DNA of 64,000 nt from JAWPMT01 sp965229785 (GCA_965229785.1 CBDDJS010000001.1:5580001-5644000), one strand, 5' to 3'. Positions 27,397 through 35,940 are shown, numbered from the stretch's first letter. Numbers and translations: made by a program. The notes: generated by a model from the letters alone, not told the origin.

Positions 27397-27761
27397 ATAA
27401 CCACATAACATCATGTGAATAATCACGTATTTATCAAAACACCCTTTTCTTAAAGCACCTTTCCGTTCATAACATCTCTCAAACTTTCAGAATTCATCAG
27501 TCAAATGTCGATAACGTTCAGAATACTTTACCCACAATGCAGTTATTAACTTTCCCACACTGATAACTAAATAGCTCAATATCAGATATATACTACGGAC
27601 ATAACATGTGCATAAACCTTCGGTAAAATCCAGTAATCAACAATCGGATTATACAAATCTTATTTTGGTCATTTATACACAAATCCACAGTCCTAATAAT
27701 GAATAATACTTCTTTAAAAAAAACCTTATAATATTAAACTAGTATAAGAATTTGTGGATAA
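27392..27761. other. Putative chromosomal replication origin (oriC)
   Basis: Five perfect DnaA boxes of the form TTATNCACA lie in 370 bp with no gene: minus-oriented at 27392-27400, 27414-27422 (22 bp apart), 27607-27615 and 27753-27761 (the strict TTATCCACA), and plus-oriented at 27673-27681. A near match is at 27528-27536 (TTACCCACA). An AT-rich tract at about 27700-27750 could be the unwinding element. mnmG and parS sites lie within 5 kb. The spacing, density and neighbours all fit an origin. dnaA itself is not in the window, which is common in this phylum. Confidence 0.85.
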
Positions 27762-27768
27762 GAACAAT

Positions 27769-29598
27769 ATGAGGTACTTCATCTTAATCATTTGCCTTTT
27801 TATAACAACAGGACTTGTTGCTCAGCGAAAAAACAGTCCTGCTCAAATTGAACAAAATGTTCAACTCGGCAATGAGTACTATGTCAATGGTGAATTAGAA
27901 AAAGCTGAGGCGCTATATAAGGATCTCGCGAAAAACCGACAAGCTATTCCCGGTATCCACACTAATTATTTCAGCTTGCTGGTTAATCAGCAGCGATATA
28001 AAGAGGCCGATAAATATTTGACGAATGCGCTTAAATACTATCCGACCAATTATCAATATCGTGTCGATCAGATTTTCTTATACGCTTCAACAGGAGAGGA
28101 GCAAAAACAAAAGGCCGCATTTCAAGCGTTGAAGAAACAACTGGAATCGAATCAGTATCAGTTGACCTTCCTGGCTCAGAGTTTTGTAACGAAGGAGCTA
28201 TTTGACTATGCCATTGCCTTCTTACACCAGGCACGAAAAATTAACGGCCGCCCTGCGGCCTATGCGCTGGACCTTGCCACGGTCTACCGAATGACCGATC
28301 AGAAACAGTTGATGGTGGAAGAATACCTCTACTATGCTTTGGCTAATCCGAGCAATCTGAATTACATCAAAAACATTTTTCAAAATCTTTTCGCTGACGA
28401 AGAGGACCTGGCATTTCTGGAAGAAACCCTGATCAGGAAAATTCAGAAAGAACCTGAAGTGTCTGTCTACAGTGAGTTGCTCATATGGATCGAACTACAA
28501 CGCAAAAATTTTTACGGTGCTTTCCTTCAGGCGCGTGCCCTCGATAGACGGACCGGCTCCGCCGGAGATGAATCCATGAAAATTGGCCGCATCGCTATTG
28601 ATAACAAAGCCTGGCAGGATGCTGTGACCATTTACGAGTACGTTGTAAAAACTTTCGGAAAATCTTACAACTATGGAAAAGCGAGGAGAATGCTGATCGT
28701 AAGCAAGGAAGGCCTGGTGAAAAGTACGTTTCCCGTAGACAAAGTGGCTATTCGCGCACTGACCATTGAATATCAAAAGTTATATGATGAGCTAGGTGCC
28801 AGTAAGATTACGATGGAAGGGATGAGAAGTAAGGCTTTACTCCACGCATTCCATCTCGATGAAAAGGAGATTGCCATTAAAATCTTAGAAGACATTATTG
28901 CAATCCCTCGAGTGAGCCCAATCCTTGTTTCCAGAAGTAAACTCGATCTTGGAGATATCTATTTGTTACAAGGCGATCCATGGGAAGCTTCATTACTTTA
29001 TTCTCAAGTGGAAAAATTGAATAAGGAAACGTTGGTAGGATACGAAGCAAAATTGAGAAATGCGAAACTCAATTATTACACCGGCTATTTCGCGTTGGCA
29101 CTGAGCCATATTGACATATTGAAAAGAGCAACCACCAGAGAAATTTCGAACGACGCTATTTCACTCAGTTTACTGATCAACAATAACACGATCCTGGATA
29201 CGTCAGATTTTGTGATGAAGAAGTATGCGGATACGGAGTTACTCTTGTTCCAAAATAAAAATGAAGAAGCCATAGCTTCCTTCAAGGAATTGATCAACGA
29301 AAATCCCGGACATTCGATAGTTGATGAATCTTACTGGAGTCTGGCCAAGGTGTATCGACAGTTAGGTCAGTTTGATCAATCCATTGAATACCTGGATAAG
29401 TTGATACAAGAATATGGCTATGATATTCTCGCAGACGATGCCGCTTTTGCCAAAGCAGAAATTCTGGAAAGAAATATCGGACGAACGAAAGATGCACAGG
29501 AGCTATATCGGACTTTCCTTACTGAATATCCCGGAAGTATGTATGCGGCCGAAGCAAGGAAAAGATTCCGTCAATTACGGGGTGACTATTTGAATTAG
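27769..29598 (+). CDS. Exported tetratricopeptide-repeat protein
   Basis: 609 residues starting at the ATG at 27769. An alternative GTG at 27754 lies inside the last DnaA box and would displace the signal peptide. The signal is M-R-Y-F-I-L-I-I-C-L-F ending at V-A-Q. Several TPR-like helix pairs are visible, for example N-E-Y-Y-V-N-G-E-L-E-K-A near residue 35, and near the C-terminus Y-W-S-L-A-K-V-Y-R-Q-L-G-Q-F then Y-P-G-S-M-Y-A-A-E-A-R-K. It is probably a periplasmic scaffold or assembly factor. It is the first gene to the right of oriC, transcribed away from it. Confidence 0.85.
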   Translation: MRYFILIICLFITTGLVAQRKNSPAQIEQNVQLGNEYYVNGELEKAEALYKDLAKNRQAIPGIHTNYFSLLVNQQRYKEADKYLTNALKYYPTNYQYRVDQIFLYASTGEEQKQKAAFQALKKQLESNQYQLTFLAQSFVTKELFDYAIAFLHQARKINGRPAAYALDLATVYRMTDQKQLMVEEYLYYALANPSNLNYIKNIFQNLFADEEDLAFLEETLIRKIQKEPEVSVYSELLIWIELQRKNFYGAFLQARALDRRTGSAGDESMKIGRIAIDNKAWQDAVTIYEYVVKTFGKSYNYGKARRMLIVSKEGLVKSTFPVDKVAIRALTIEYQKLYDELGASKITMEGMRSKALLHAFHLDEKEIAIKILEDIIAIPRVSPILVSRSKLDLGDIYLLQGDPWEASLLYSQVEKLNKETLVGYEAKLRNAKLNYYTGYFALALSHIDILKRATTREISNDAISLSLLINNNTILDTSDFVMKKYADTELLLFQNKNEEAIASFKELINENPGHSIVDESYWSLAKVYRQLGQFDQSIEYLDKLIQEYGYDILADDAAFAKAEILERNIGRTKDAQELYRTFLTEYPGSMYAAEARKRFRQLRGDYLN

Positions 29599-29675
29599 CT
29601 TATCAGTTCGAGCCTGCGTTACCGGTGATTTTACTAAAAGTTTCAACGCCCTTGCGCAGACTGGCTTGTCTAAAC

Positions 29676-30230
29676 CTAAACCAATACAATTTTGGGAACT
29701 GGATTCATGATCGAAGGATCCGGCGAAAAATGTTTGTTGAAGAAGCCATTCAAAATATCCTGGGTCTCATTCGACAATAAGGGAAGCATATCATCAATGG
29801 CATCATTACTCACCATGTATGGAGGAATCTGCGGATTCAATTCGTTACCGCGACAATGCGCGTAGATTTGATATTCGGTTAAGTCGGAAGCTTTTGTTCC
29901 TTTTACCATACAAGAAGAAACACATTCCTCTACATCAAACTCACCTTGTTCATTTACCAGTACAATACGACTTGTTGCGTGTTCGGCAAAATATTTATCC
30001 ATCGCCTCCAGTGACTTTTTGGAGAAAGACTCGCGAATCTGCAATGCGCAATTCATGCACAGGGCATAGTCGAATATCACATCTCTGGCTTCAAAACCGG
30101 GATAAGTACGAATCGCTTTCTCAACGACATAGTCACAATTTTCATCCAGTTCCCGTTCGCATTCGATGCACTTCTTAAACAGGTCGTCTGATTCAAAGGA
30201 AAAAAATAACGGAGGGATGGATTGTGCCAT
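29676..30230 (-). CDS. Conserved hypothetical protein with two CxxC pairs
   Basis: 184 residues, cytoplasmic. C-I-E-C at about residue 21 and C-M-N-C at about 58 could form a zinc site. The remainder is acidic and helical with P-Q-I-P-P-Y-M near residue 140. The family is not recognised. It is transcribed away from the MarR/fad operon, with about 150 bp to the MarR start holding the shared regulatory region. The palindromic operator sits between them, so this gene may be coregulated. Confidence 0.65.
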   Translation of the reverse strand: MAQSIPPLFFSFESDDLFKKCIECERELDENCDYVVEKAIRTYPGFEARDVIFDYALCMNCALQIRESFSKKSLEAMDKYFAEHATSRIVLVNEQGEFDVEECVSSCMVKGTKASDLTEYQIYAHCRGNELNPQIPPYMVSNDAIDDMLPLLSNETQDILNGFFNKHFSPDPSIMNPVPKIVLV

Positions 30231-30301
30231 TGATCATTGAGTAGTTAAGTAAAATTAAAAAGGTGCGACTTAACATGCTGAACCCAAAAGCTAAAACTTC
30301 T

Positions 30302-30329
30302 AAAAATAGTATGCATGCATACTATTTTT
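30302..30329. promoter_or_regulatory. 28-bp perfect palindromic operator for the MarR/fad operon
   Basis: The two 14-base arms (AAAAATAGTATGCA and its exact complement) are perfectly symmetrical around position 30315/30316. The palindrome ends three bases before a -7 box, so it would cover the -33 region. A bound MarR-type dimer would block RNA polymerase. It is therefore a likely autoregulatory operator of the adjacent regulator. Confidence 0.8.
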
Positions 30330-30331
30330 GT

Positions 30332-30339
30332 TATCTTTG
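30332..30339 (+). promoter_or_regulatory. -7 promoter box of the MarR/fad operon
   Basis: TATCTTTG matches TANNTTTG exactly and lies 41 bp before the chosen MarR start at 30380, immediately after the palindromic operator. Confidence 0.7.
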
Positions 30340-30379
30340 GAATCTGTCTATCTGCAAGATCGGACTAAAACGTGAAGCA

Positions 30380-30853
30380 ATGAAGCGAGAAGAAACGATA
30401 GATTATAACATTAAAGCAACCTGGCACGCGATTTCCAGGATGTACAATCAGTATGGCGACAAATTCGACATCACGGCATCTACCGGGTTTGTTCTTCTGA
30501 ACATCGATGTGGATAACGGGACACCTGCCACTAAGATCGCTCCTCAATTGGGGCTCGAATCCAGGAGCCTTACCCGAATGCTGAAAGCCATGGAAGAAAA
30601 GGGCTGGATCTATCGTGAAAAAGATCAGGAAGATGGCCGTTCCGTCCGAGTCCTACTCACGGAGGAAGGAAAACGAAAACGTGAGATTTCGAGAAGGTCA
30701 GTCAAAGAATTTAACCAACGCGTTCGCGCGGTTGTCTCTGACGAAAAACTACACACTTTTCTGGAAGTCATCCAGGCCGTGAACGCCGTTATTGAAGATA
30801 AAAACCATTTGCATACATTTATACAGGAACTAGAATATGAAACGAGCAATTAA
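30380..30853 (+). CDS. MarR family transcriptional regulator
   Basis: 157 residues. The winged helix is seen as T-P-A-T-K-I-A-P-Q-L-G-L-E-S-R-S-L-T-R-M-L (recognition helix), then K-G-W-I-Y-R-E-K-D-Q-E-D-G-R-S-V (wing with the conserved D-x-R). The frame is open back to 30263, but that would start upstream of the -7 box and operator, so the ATG at 30380 is chosen. The end overlaps fadN by 17 bases. It probably represses the beta-oxidation operon and is relieved by an acyl-CoA or fatty acid; the ligand is inferred. Confidence 0.9.
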   Translation: MKREETIDYNIKATWHAISRMYNQYGDKFDITASTGFVLLNIDVDNGTPATKIAPQLGLESRSLTRMLKAMEEKGWIYREKDQEDGRSVRVLLTEEGKRKREISRRSVKEFNQRVRAVVSDEKLHTFLEVIQAVNAVIEDKNHLHTFIQELEYETSN

Positions 30854-33239
30854 AAAGGCAGCAGTTTTAGGCTCTGGAATCATGGGGTCAAGGATCGCTT
30901 GTCATTTTGCCAACGTTGGTATCGAGACGGTTCTGCTGGACATTCCTCCAAGGGAGCTCAATGCCGCAGAAGAAGCCAAAGGTCTTTCGTTGGATCACCC
31001 CTCTGTGCGAAATCGGATTGTAAATACTTCCTTACAAACAGCATTGAAAGCGAAACCTGCTGCGCTGTATAACAAAAAGAGAAGTTCACTTATTGCTACC
31101 GGTAATTTCGATGACAATATGGACCTGATCAAAGATTGTGATTGGGTAATCGAAGCAGTCGTTGAGAATCTGGACATTAAAAAGTCGCTCTTCGAAAAGG
31201 TTGAGCAACACAGAACACCCGGAACGCTGATCACCAGTAACACATCTGGTATTCCAATTAACCTCATGTTGGATGGAAGAAGTGATGATTTCAAAAAGCA
31301 CTTCTGTGGTACCCACTTCTTCAACCCACCACGATACCTGAAGTTACTAGAGATCATTCCTACACCGGAAACCGATCCGGAGATCGTGGATTTCTTCATG
31401 CATTATGGTGACCTGTACCTTGGAAAGACCACTGTACTTTGTAAGGATACTCCTGCATTCATCGCCAATCGAATTGGCGTGTACTCGATGATGTCAGGTA
31501 TGCATGCTGTGGATAAAACAGGTTTGAGTGTTGGTGAAATTGATAAACTGACTGGTCCGGTAATCGGTCGCGCAAAATCAGCTACTTTCCGTACCTCAGA
31601 TGTGGTTGGACTAGATACCACTGTGAATGTCAGCAATAATCTCTACGCCGCTTTGAAAGATGATGAGTCTCGTGAGGTATTCCAATTGCCGAGGGTGGTG
31701 AAAGAAATGTCCGAGAGAAAATGGCTCGGAGATAAGACCAATCAGGGGTTTTATAAAAAGACCGTGTCACCGGAAGGAAAGAAAGAGATCCTTGAGATTG
31801 ATCTCAAAACTTTCGAATACGGACCCAAGAAAAAATCAAAACTCTCCGTATTGGAGAAAACCAAAGATGTTGAAGATCTCAAAGAGCGATTAAGAATTGC
31901 CATCAATGCAGATGGTGTGGAGGGCGAATTTTATCGCAGTACTTTCTTCGACTTATTTAGATACTGTTCTTACCGAATTCCCGAAATCGCGGACGAGCTA
32001 TACAGAATCGATGGCGCCGTGGCTGCTGGCTTTGCCTGGGAAATGGGTCCATTCGAATCCTGGGATGCGATGGGAACCGAAGAGATCTATAACAAAATGG
32101 TAGAAGCAGGTCTTCAACCGGCCGAATGGGTGACGACTATGATCAATGATGGTCACAAGTCATTCTACAAATTCGAAAACGGTAAAAGACACTATTACGA
32201 TATTCCAAGCAAATCATATAAAGTCATTCCGGGAACCGAAGGATTTATTTTCCTTGATGCCTTCAAGGACAACAAGGTGGTTTGGAGCAATGATGGGGCT
32301 ACACTTTATGACATTGGCGATGGCGTCCTGAATCTGGAATTCCATACCAAAATGAATTCCATCGGCGCTGAAGTCATTGAAGGAATTAATACAGCGATAG
32401 GCACAGCGGAAAAAGATTTCCGTGGTTTGGTTGTGGGTAATGAGAGTGCCAATTTCTCGGCGGGAGCAAATCTGGCCATGTTGTTCATGTACGCGGTGGA
32501 TCAGGAATTTGATGAAATCGATCTAATGATCCGACAATTCCAGAACACGATGACGAGAGCCAGATTCTCATCTGTACCGGTCGTTGCAGCTACAGCTGGT
32601 ATGGCATTAGGCGGCGGATGCGAATTATCCTTACACTGCGATGCGATCCAGGCACATGCAGAAACTTACATTGGATTGGTGGAAGTTGGAGTTGGTTTGA
32701 TCCCTGGTGGCGGTGGAACCAAAGAGTTCACGTTACGTGCTGCAGATGAGTACATTCCTGGTGATCCGGAACTAAATACGTTGCAAGAGTATTTTATGAG
32801 TATCGCAACGGCCAAAGTGGCGACTTCTGCGGAAGAAGCTCGTGGCATGCGTATTTTGGAAGCTTCGGACAAAATCACCTTGAATCGGACCCGATTGTTG
32901 GCAGATGCCAAAAACAAAGTGATCCAGTTGGACGAAGCAGGGTATACGCAACCTTCCCCAAGATCCGATATTAAAGTATTGGGCCGAAGCGGACTTGCTG
33001 CTTTGATGGCCGGAGCTTCGGGAATGAGGTTTGGTAATTATGCTTCAGAACATGATGTGAAAATTGCCAATAAGGCGGCCTGGGTAATGTGTGGTGGCGA
33101 TCTGTCACAACCTTCTCAAGTTTCGGAGCAGTACCTGCTCGATCTGGAAAGAGAAGCATTCCTGAGCTTGTGTGGCGAACCAAAAACTTTGGAAAGAATT
33201 CAGAGCATTCTGTTCAAAGGCAAGCCATTGAGAAATTAA
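30837..33239 (+). CDS. fadN: Bifunctional 3-hydroxyacyl-CoA dehydrogenase/enoyl-CoA hydratase, FadN type
   Basis: 800 residues. The NAD-binding dehydrogenase comes first (G-S-G-I-M-G-S-R-I-A near residue 11; catalytic-region segments G-T-H-F-F-N-P-P and N-R-I-G-V-Y). The crotonase domain comes last (G-M-A-L-G-G-G-C-E-L-S near 590, V-G-L-I-P-G-G-G-G-T). This domain order is that of Bacillus FadN and the reverse of E. coli FadB. It performs hydration and oxidation in fatty-acid beta-oxidation, with the thiolase gene 24 bp downstream completing the cycle. No acyl-CoA dehydrogenase gene is nearby. Confidence 0.93.
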   Translation: MKRAIKKAAVLGSGIMGSRIACHFANVGIETVLLDIPPRELNAAEEAKGLSLDHPSVRNRIVNTSLQTALKAKPAALYNKKRSSLIATGNFDDNMDLIKDCDWVIEAVVENLDIKKSLFEKVEQHRTPGTLITSNTSGIPINLMLDGRSDDFKKHFCGTHFFNPPRYLKLLEIIPTPETDPEIVDFFMHYGDLYLGKTTVLCKDTPAFIANRIGVYSMMSGMHAVDKTGLSVGEIDKLTGPVIGRAKSATFRTSDVVGLDTTVNVSNNLYAALKDDESREVFQLPRVVKEMSERKWLGDKTNQGFYKKTVSPEGKKEILEIDLKTFEYGPKKKSKLSVLEKTKDVEDLKERLRIAINADGVEGEFYRSTFFDLFRYCSYRIPEIADELYRIDGAVAAGFAWEMGPFESWDAMGTEEIYNKMVEAGLQPAEWVTTMINDGHKSFYKFENGKRHYYDIPSKSYKVIPGTEGFIFLDAFKDNKVVWSNDGATLYDIGDGVLNLEFHTKMNSIGAEVIEGINTAIGTAEKDFRGLVVGNESANFSAGANLAMLFMYAVDQEFDEIDLMIRQFQNTMTRARFSSVPVVAATAGMALGGGCELSLHCDAIQAHAETYIGLVEVGVGLIPGGGGTKEFTLRAADEYIPGDPELNTLQEYFMSIATAKVATSAEEARGMRILEASDKITLNRTRLLADAKNKVIQLDEAGYTQPSPRSDIKVLGRSGLAALMAGASGMRFGNYASEHDVKIANKAAWVMCGGDLSQPSQVSEQYLLDLEREAFLSLCGEPKTLERIQSILFKGKPLRN

Positions 33240-33262
33240 TTGTTGAAACAAAAAAAATTAAA

Positions 33263-34438
33263 ATGAACGCATATATAGTAGCTGGCTACCGATCTGCGGT
33301 AGGTCGTGCAAAAAAAGGAGGGTTCCGATTTTATCGTCCGGATGATCTTGCCGCTGATGTGATCAAACACCTGGTAGGATCCATTGAAGGATTCGATACG
33401 AACGAAGTGGATGACCTGATCGTAGGAAATGCGGTACCTGAAGCGGAACAAGGTATGCAGATGGGAAGAATGATCTCTTTATTGTCTTTGCCGATCGGTG
33501 TTCCTGGTATGATCATCAACCGTTACTGTGGTTCAGGTTTGGAGGCCATTCACCTTGCATGCGCCAGAGTTCATTCTGGAACGGCGGATTGTATTATTGC
33601 TGGTGGAACGGAATCTATGTCTATGGTTCCAATGATGGGATACAAGCCGGCCCTGAATTATAAAATTGCTTCCGAACATCCTGAGTATTATCTGAACATG
33701 GGATTAACGGCAGAGGAATTGGCAAAAGATTACGAAATCACTGCGGATGACGCTAACCAATTTGCGGTTGCCTCTCATGAAAAAGCGATCAAAGCCATTG
33801 CTGATGGAAAATTTAAAGATGAGATCGTACCAGTTGATGTTGAGGAAACCTACGTTGGCCCAGACGGAAAAAGAAAACAAAGAAGTTACACGGTAGATAC
33901 AGATGAGTGCCCAAGACCCGGCACCACGATGGAAGGACTCGCCAAATTGCGTCCGGCTTTCAAAAATGGTGGACAGGTAACTGCGGGTAACTCTTCACCT
34001 ACTTCTGATGGGGCTGCCTTCGTGATGGTGATGTCTGAAGCAATGGTCAAAAGATATAATCTGCAACCTATCGCAAGAATGGTGACTTATGCTACTGCTG
34101 GCGTAGATCCAAGAATCATGGGAATTGGTCCGGTGGAGGCAGTGCCAAAAGCATTGAAGCAGGCAGGCTTAAAGCAAAATGATATCGAGTTGATTGAATT
34201 GAACGAAGCATTCGCAGCACAATCATTGGCGGTGATCAAAGGATTGGATCTCAATACAGATATCTTAAATGTAAATGGCGGAGCTATTGCCTTGGGTCAT
34301 CCACTGGGCTGTACCGGAGCAAAATTGTCCATCAGCCTGCTTAATGAAATGAAACGAAGAGATAACAAATACGGAATGGTGACCGCTTGCGTAGGTGGAG
34401 GCCAGGGAGTAGCTGGAATCTTCGAAAGATTGAACTAA
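33263..34438 (+). CDS. fadA: Acetyl-CoA C-acyltransferase (beta-oxidation thiolase)
   Basis: 391 residues from the ATG at 33263; an open extension to 33089 overlaps fadN and lacks thiolase homology. The acyl-accepting Cys89 lies in N-R-Y-C-G-S-G-L-E-A. The second site is N-G-G-A-I-A-L-G-H-P-L-G-C-T-G, and the C-terminal C-V-G-G-G-Q-G holds the proton-donor Cys. It catalyses thiolytic release of acetyl-CoA in the last step of beta-oxidation. It follows fadN with a short gap and ends at a strong terminator. Confidence 0.94.
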   Translation: MNAYIVAGYRSAVGRAKKGGFRFYRPDDLAADVIKHLVGSIEGFDTNEVDDLIVGNAVPEAEQGMQMGRMISLLSLPIGVPGMIINRYCGSGLEAIHLACARVHSGTADCIIAGGTESMSMVPMMGYKPALNYKIASEHPEYYLNMGLTAEELAKDYEITADDANQFAVASHEKAIKAIADGKFKDEIVPVDVEETYVGPDGKRKQRSYTVDTDECPRPGTTMEGLAKLRPAFKNGGQVTAGNSSPTSDGAAFVMVMSEAMVKRYNLQPIARMVTYATAGVDPRIMGIGPVEAVPKALKQAGLKQNDIELIELNEAFAAQSLAVIKGLDLNTDILNVNGGAIALGHPLGCTGAKLSISLLNEMKRRDNKYGMVTACVGGGQGVAGIFERLN

Positions 34439-34464
34439 GATTTAAATCCGATAGGATAGAAATA

Positions 34465-34496
34465 AAAACTCCGGTGAAAACCGGAGTTTTTTTATG
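34465..34496 (+). terminator. Intrinsic terminator of the fad operon
   Basis: AAAACTCCGG and CCGGAGTTTT form a perfect 10-bp stem with a six-base loop, followed by a T run. It lies 26 bp after the fadA stop. Confidence 0.93.
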
Positions 34497-34510
34497 GCGG
34501 TTGTATTCAA

Positions 34511-34640
34511 TTTTTTTAGAAGGAAAAGAGAAAGCCGGCTTTGTAGAAACAGTGAGTGAAGTGCGTTTGAGAACGAATTCCCTTTAAAACCGGCTTTCAG
34601 ATGGACTACCATCAACCTAAGAGCTAAATCATTCTAGAAG
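34511..34640 (-). ncRNA. Tandem structured element, copy D2 (putative small RNA 3' part)
   Basis: On the minus strand: TTAGGTTGATGG, a GATGG/CCATC mini-hairpin, then an AAAGCCGG ... CCGGCTTT hairpin (34531-34597), followed by a T-rich tail (CTCTTTTCCTTCT). The block at 34600-34627 is identical over 28 bases to 34919-34946 in copy D3. No protein frame is conserved between the copies. The 5' end is unknown; paired palindromes at 34753-34790 probably mark its control region. Confidence 0.6.
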
Positions 34641-34752
34641 AATGACGATATGAAGTTAGGTAATCCTTGCAATCGATTTCAGTGCATTTCAAATCTGATA
34701 AATATTAAATCGCTGATAATCAGGCATCTGCATTAATCTTCTCAGAAAAAAT

Positions 34753-34790
34753 TACCCAAAAGTGGGTATATAATTACCAGATTTTGGGTA
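34753..34790. promoter_or_regulatory. Pair of NarL-type 7-2-7 palindromes upstream of D2
   Basis: TACCCAAAAGTGGGTA (34753-34768) and TACCAGATTTTGGGTA (34775-34790). Each is 16 bp, made of two heptamers resembling the NarL heptamer TACYYMT in inverted orientation with a 2-bp spacer. The starts are 22 bp apart, two helical turns. The same layout recurs at 35086-35123. Confidence 0.75.
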
Positions 34791-34859
34791 CCTGAAATTG
34801 AGACCCACACTTAGTAAGTATTATGTCTTGTTATAAAATTTTAGGGATCGATGCTCCAG

Positions 34860-34975
34860 GGAAAAGAAAAAAGAAAGCCGGATCCTAAAATAGTGAGTAA
34901 GGTGGAACCGGCCTTCATGATGGACTACCATCAACCTAAGAGCTAATGTCATTCAGATTTGAACGACAGCTTGAA
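34860..34975 (-). ncRNA. Tandem structured element, copy D3 (putative small RNA 3' part)
   Basis: Minus strand: TTAGGTTGATGG, the GATGG/CCATC mini-hairpin, then AAGGCCGG ... CCGGCTTT (34874-34915) and a T-rich tail (CTTTTTTCTTTT). The change from copy D2 creates a G-U pair on the minus-strand RNA but would be an A-C mismatch on the plus strand, which favours minus-strand transcription. The rest of 34439-35280 between the two copies and the response-regulator gene holds no supportable protein gene. Confidence 0.6.
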
Positions 34976-35085
34976 ATTAATATGACTAAAAATGGTATTT
35001 TAAATCGTTTTCTTCAATGCATCTCTTATTGACAAGTCAAATACCAGATAATCAGACAGTTACGAAATAATCAGTTTTTTGTAAA

Positions 35086-35123
35086 TACCCAATTTTGGGT
35101 ATAAAAATACCTGTAATTGGGTA
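35086..35123. promoter_or_regulatory. Pair of NarL-type 7-2-7 palindromes upstream of D3
   Basis: TACCCAATTTTGGGTA (35086-35101, perfect) and TACCTGTAATTGGGTA (35108-35123). The starts are again exactly 22 bp apart. The adjacent gene encodes a NarL/LuxR-type response regulator, the family that binds sites of this geometry. Confidence 0.75.
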
Positions 35124-35221
35124 TCACTTGTTTCCACAAAAGGTATGAGTTTTGCCGCTGTGAAACTCACAAGGTGAATTCTGTCCAATCTAAATTTTTG
35201 AGAAAATTGATAGGCTGTGTC

Positions 35222-35256
35222 TGTACGGACCTTTATTGCCAGGGACAGGCCGTACA
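35222..35256 (-). terminator. Hairpin after the response-regulator gene
   Basis: TGTACGG and CCGTACA form a 7-bp stem around a loop of about 21 bases. No clear T run follows on the minus strand, so it is either a weak terminator or an RNA-stabilising 3' hairpin. Confidence 0.4.
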
Positions 35257-35280
35257 AAATGACAGTTCCTTCAATTTGAA

Positions 35281-35940
35281 TTAAAACGAGACGATCTGGT
35301 TTTGAATTGCGTACCTTACCAACGAAACACCGTTCTTAGCATTGATCTTTTTCATCATGTGCTTCCGATGAGTCTGAATTGTTTGTTCACTCAAATGAAG
35401 TTCTTCACTGATTTCCTTTACGGTCATCTCTTTGCAGATCAGTTCCAATACTTCAATCTCTCTTTTTGTGAGGTTAGCCTGATCTTGATGCGTGGGTTTT
35501 TTGAAATTCGTTCGCTGAATATTTTGTCGTAGGGCTTTTGATACAAGTTGATTGTAATAAAAGTCATTATTCATCACGGAATGTATGGCCCTTTTTACTT
35601 CCTCGGGTTCCGCGTTTTTGAGGAGGTAACTATGAACACCAATTTCTATCAGCTCTGCGATCACCTCCAGTGATTCGTTCATCGAAATGATGATCACGTG
35701 TAAACCAGGATATTTACCAATGATTTTTCGCGAAGTTTCCCACCCATCCATGACAGGCATATCCAAATCGAGCAAGACGATATCGACAGGGTTCTGTTTG
35801 AGAAAATTCAGCGCTTCTTTCCCATTAGGAAAATCCGCAACGACTTCTACATTATCGAAACCGCCTACCATCATCATCATTCCTTTACGAAATAAGGTGT
35901 GGTCATCAGCAATTGCCACTCGAATGGGCTTTTCAAACAT
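35281..35940 (-). CDS. NarL/FixJ (LuxR-type) response regulator
   Basis: 219 residues. Receiver domain: acidic pair D12-D13, phospho-acceptor D58 in V-L-L-D-L-D-M-P, and a Lys in Y-L-L-K-N. A LuxR-type helix-turn-helix covers about 150-215 (L-T-K-R-E-I-E-V-L-E-L-I ... S-E-Q-T-I-Q-T-H-R-K-H). No histidine kinase gene is adjacent, so it is an orphan regulator here. The 16-bp palindromes at 35086-35123 and 34753-34790 are plausible targets, which would make the two tandem small-RNA-like elements its regulon; this is inferred from proximity and site geometry. Confidence 0.93.
   Translation of the reverse strand: MFEKPIRVAIADDHTLFRKGMMMMVGGFDNVEVVADFPNGKEALNFLKQNPVDIVLLDLDMPVMDGWETSRKIIGKYPGLHVIIISMNESLEVIAELIEIGVHSYLLKNAEPEEVKRAIHSVMNNDFYYNQLVSKALRQNIQRTNFKKPTHQDQANLTKREIEVLELICKEMTVKEISEELHLSEQTIQTHRKHMMKKINAKNGVSLVRYAIQNQIVSF

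Noticed and set aside
27551..27559. Additional DnaA box TTTCCCACA
   Set aside because: Two mismatches to the consensus; only exact TTATNCACA sites were counted.
33089..33262. N-terminal extension of the thiolase
   Set aside because: It overlaps the end of fadN out of frame, and the thiolase fold begins exactly at the ATG at 33263.
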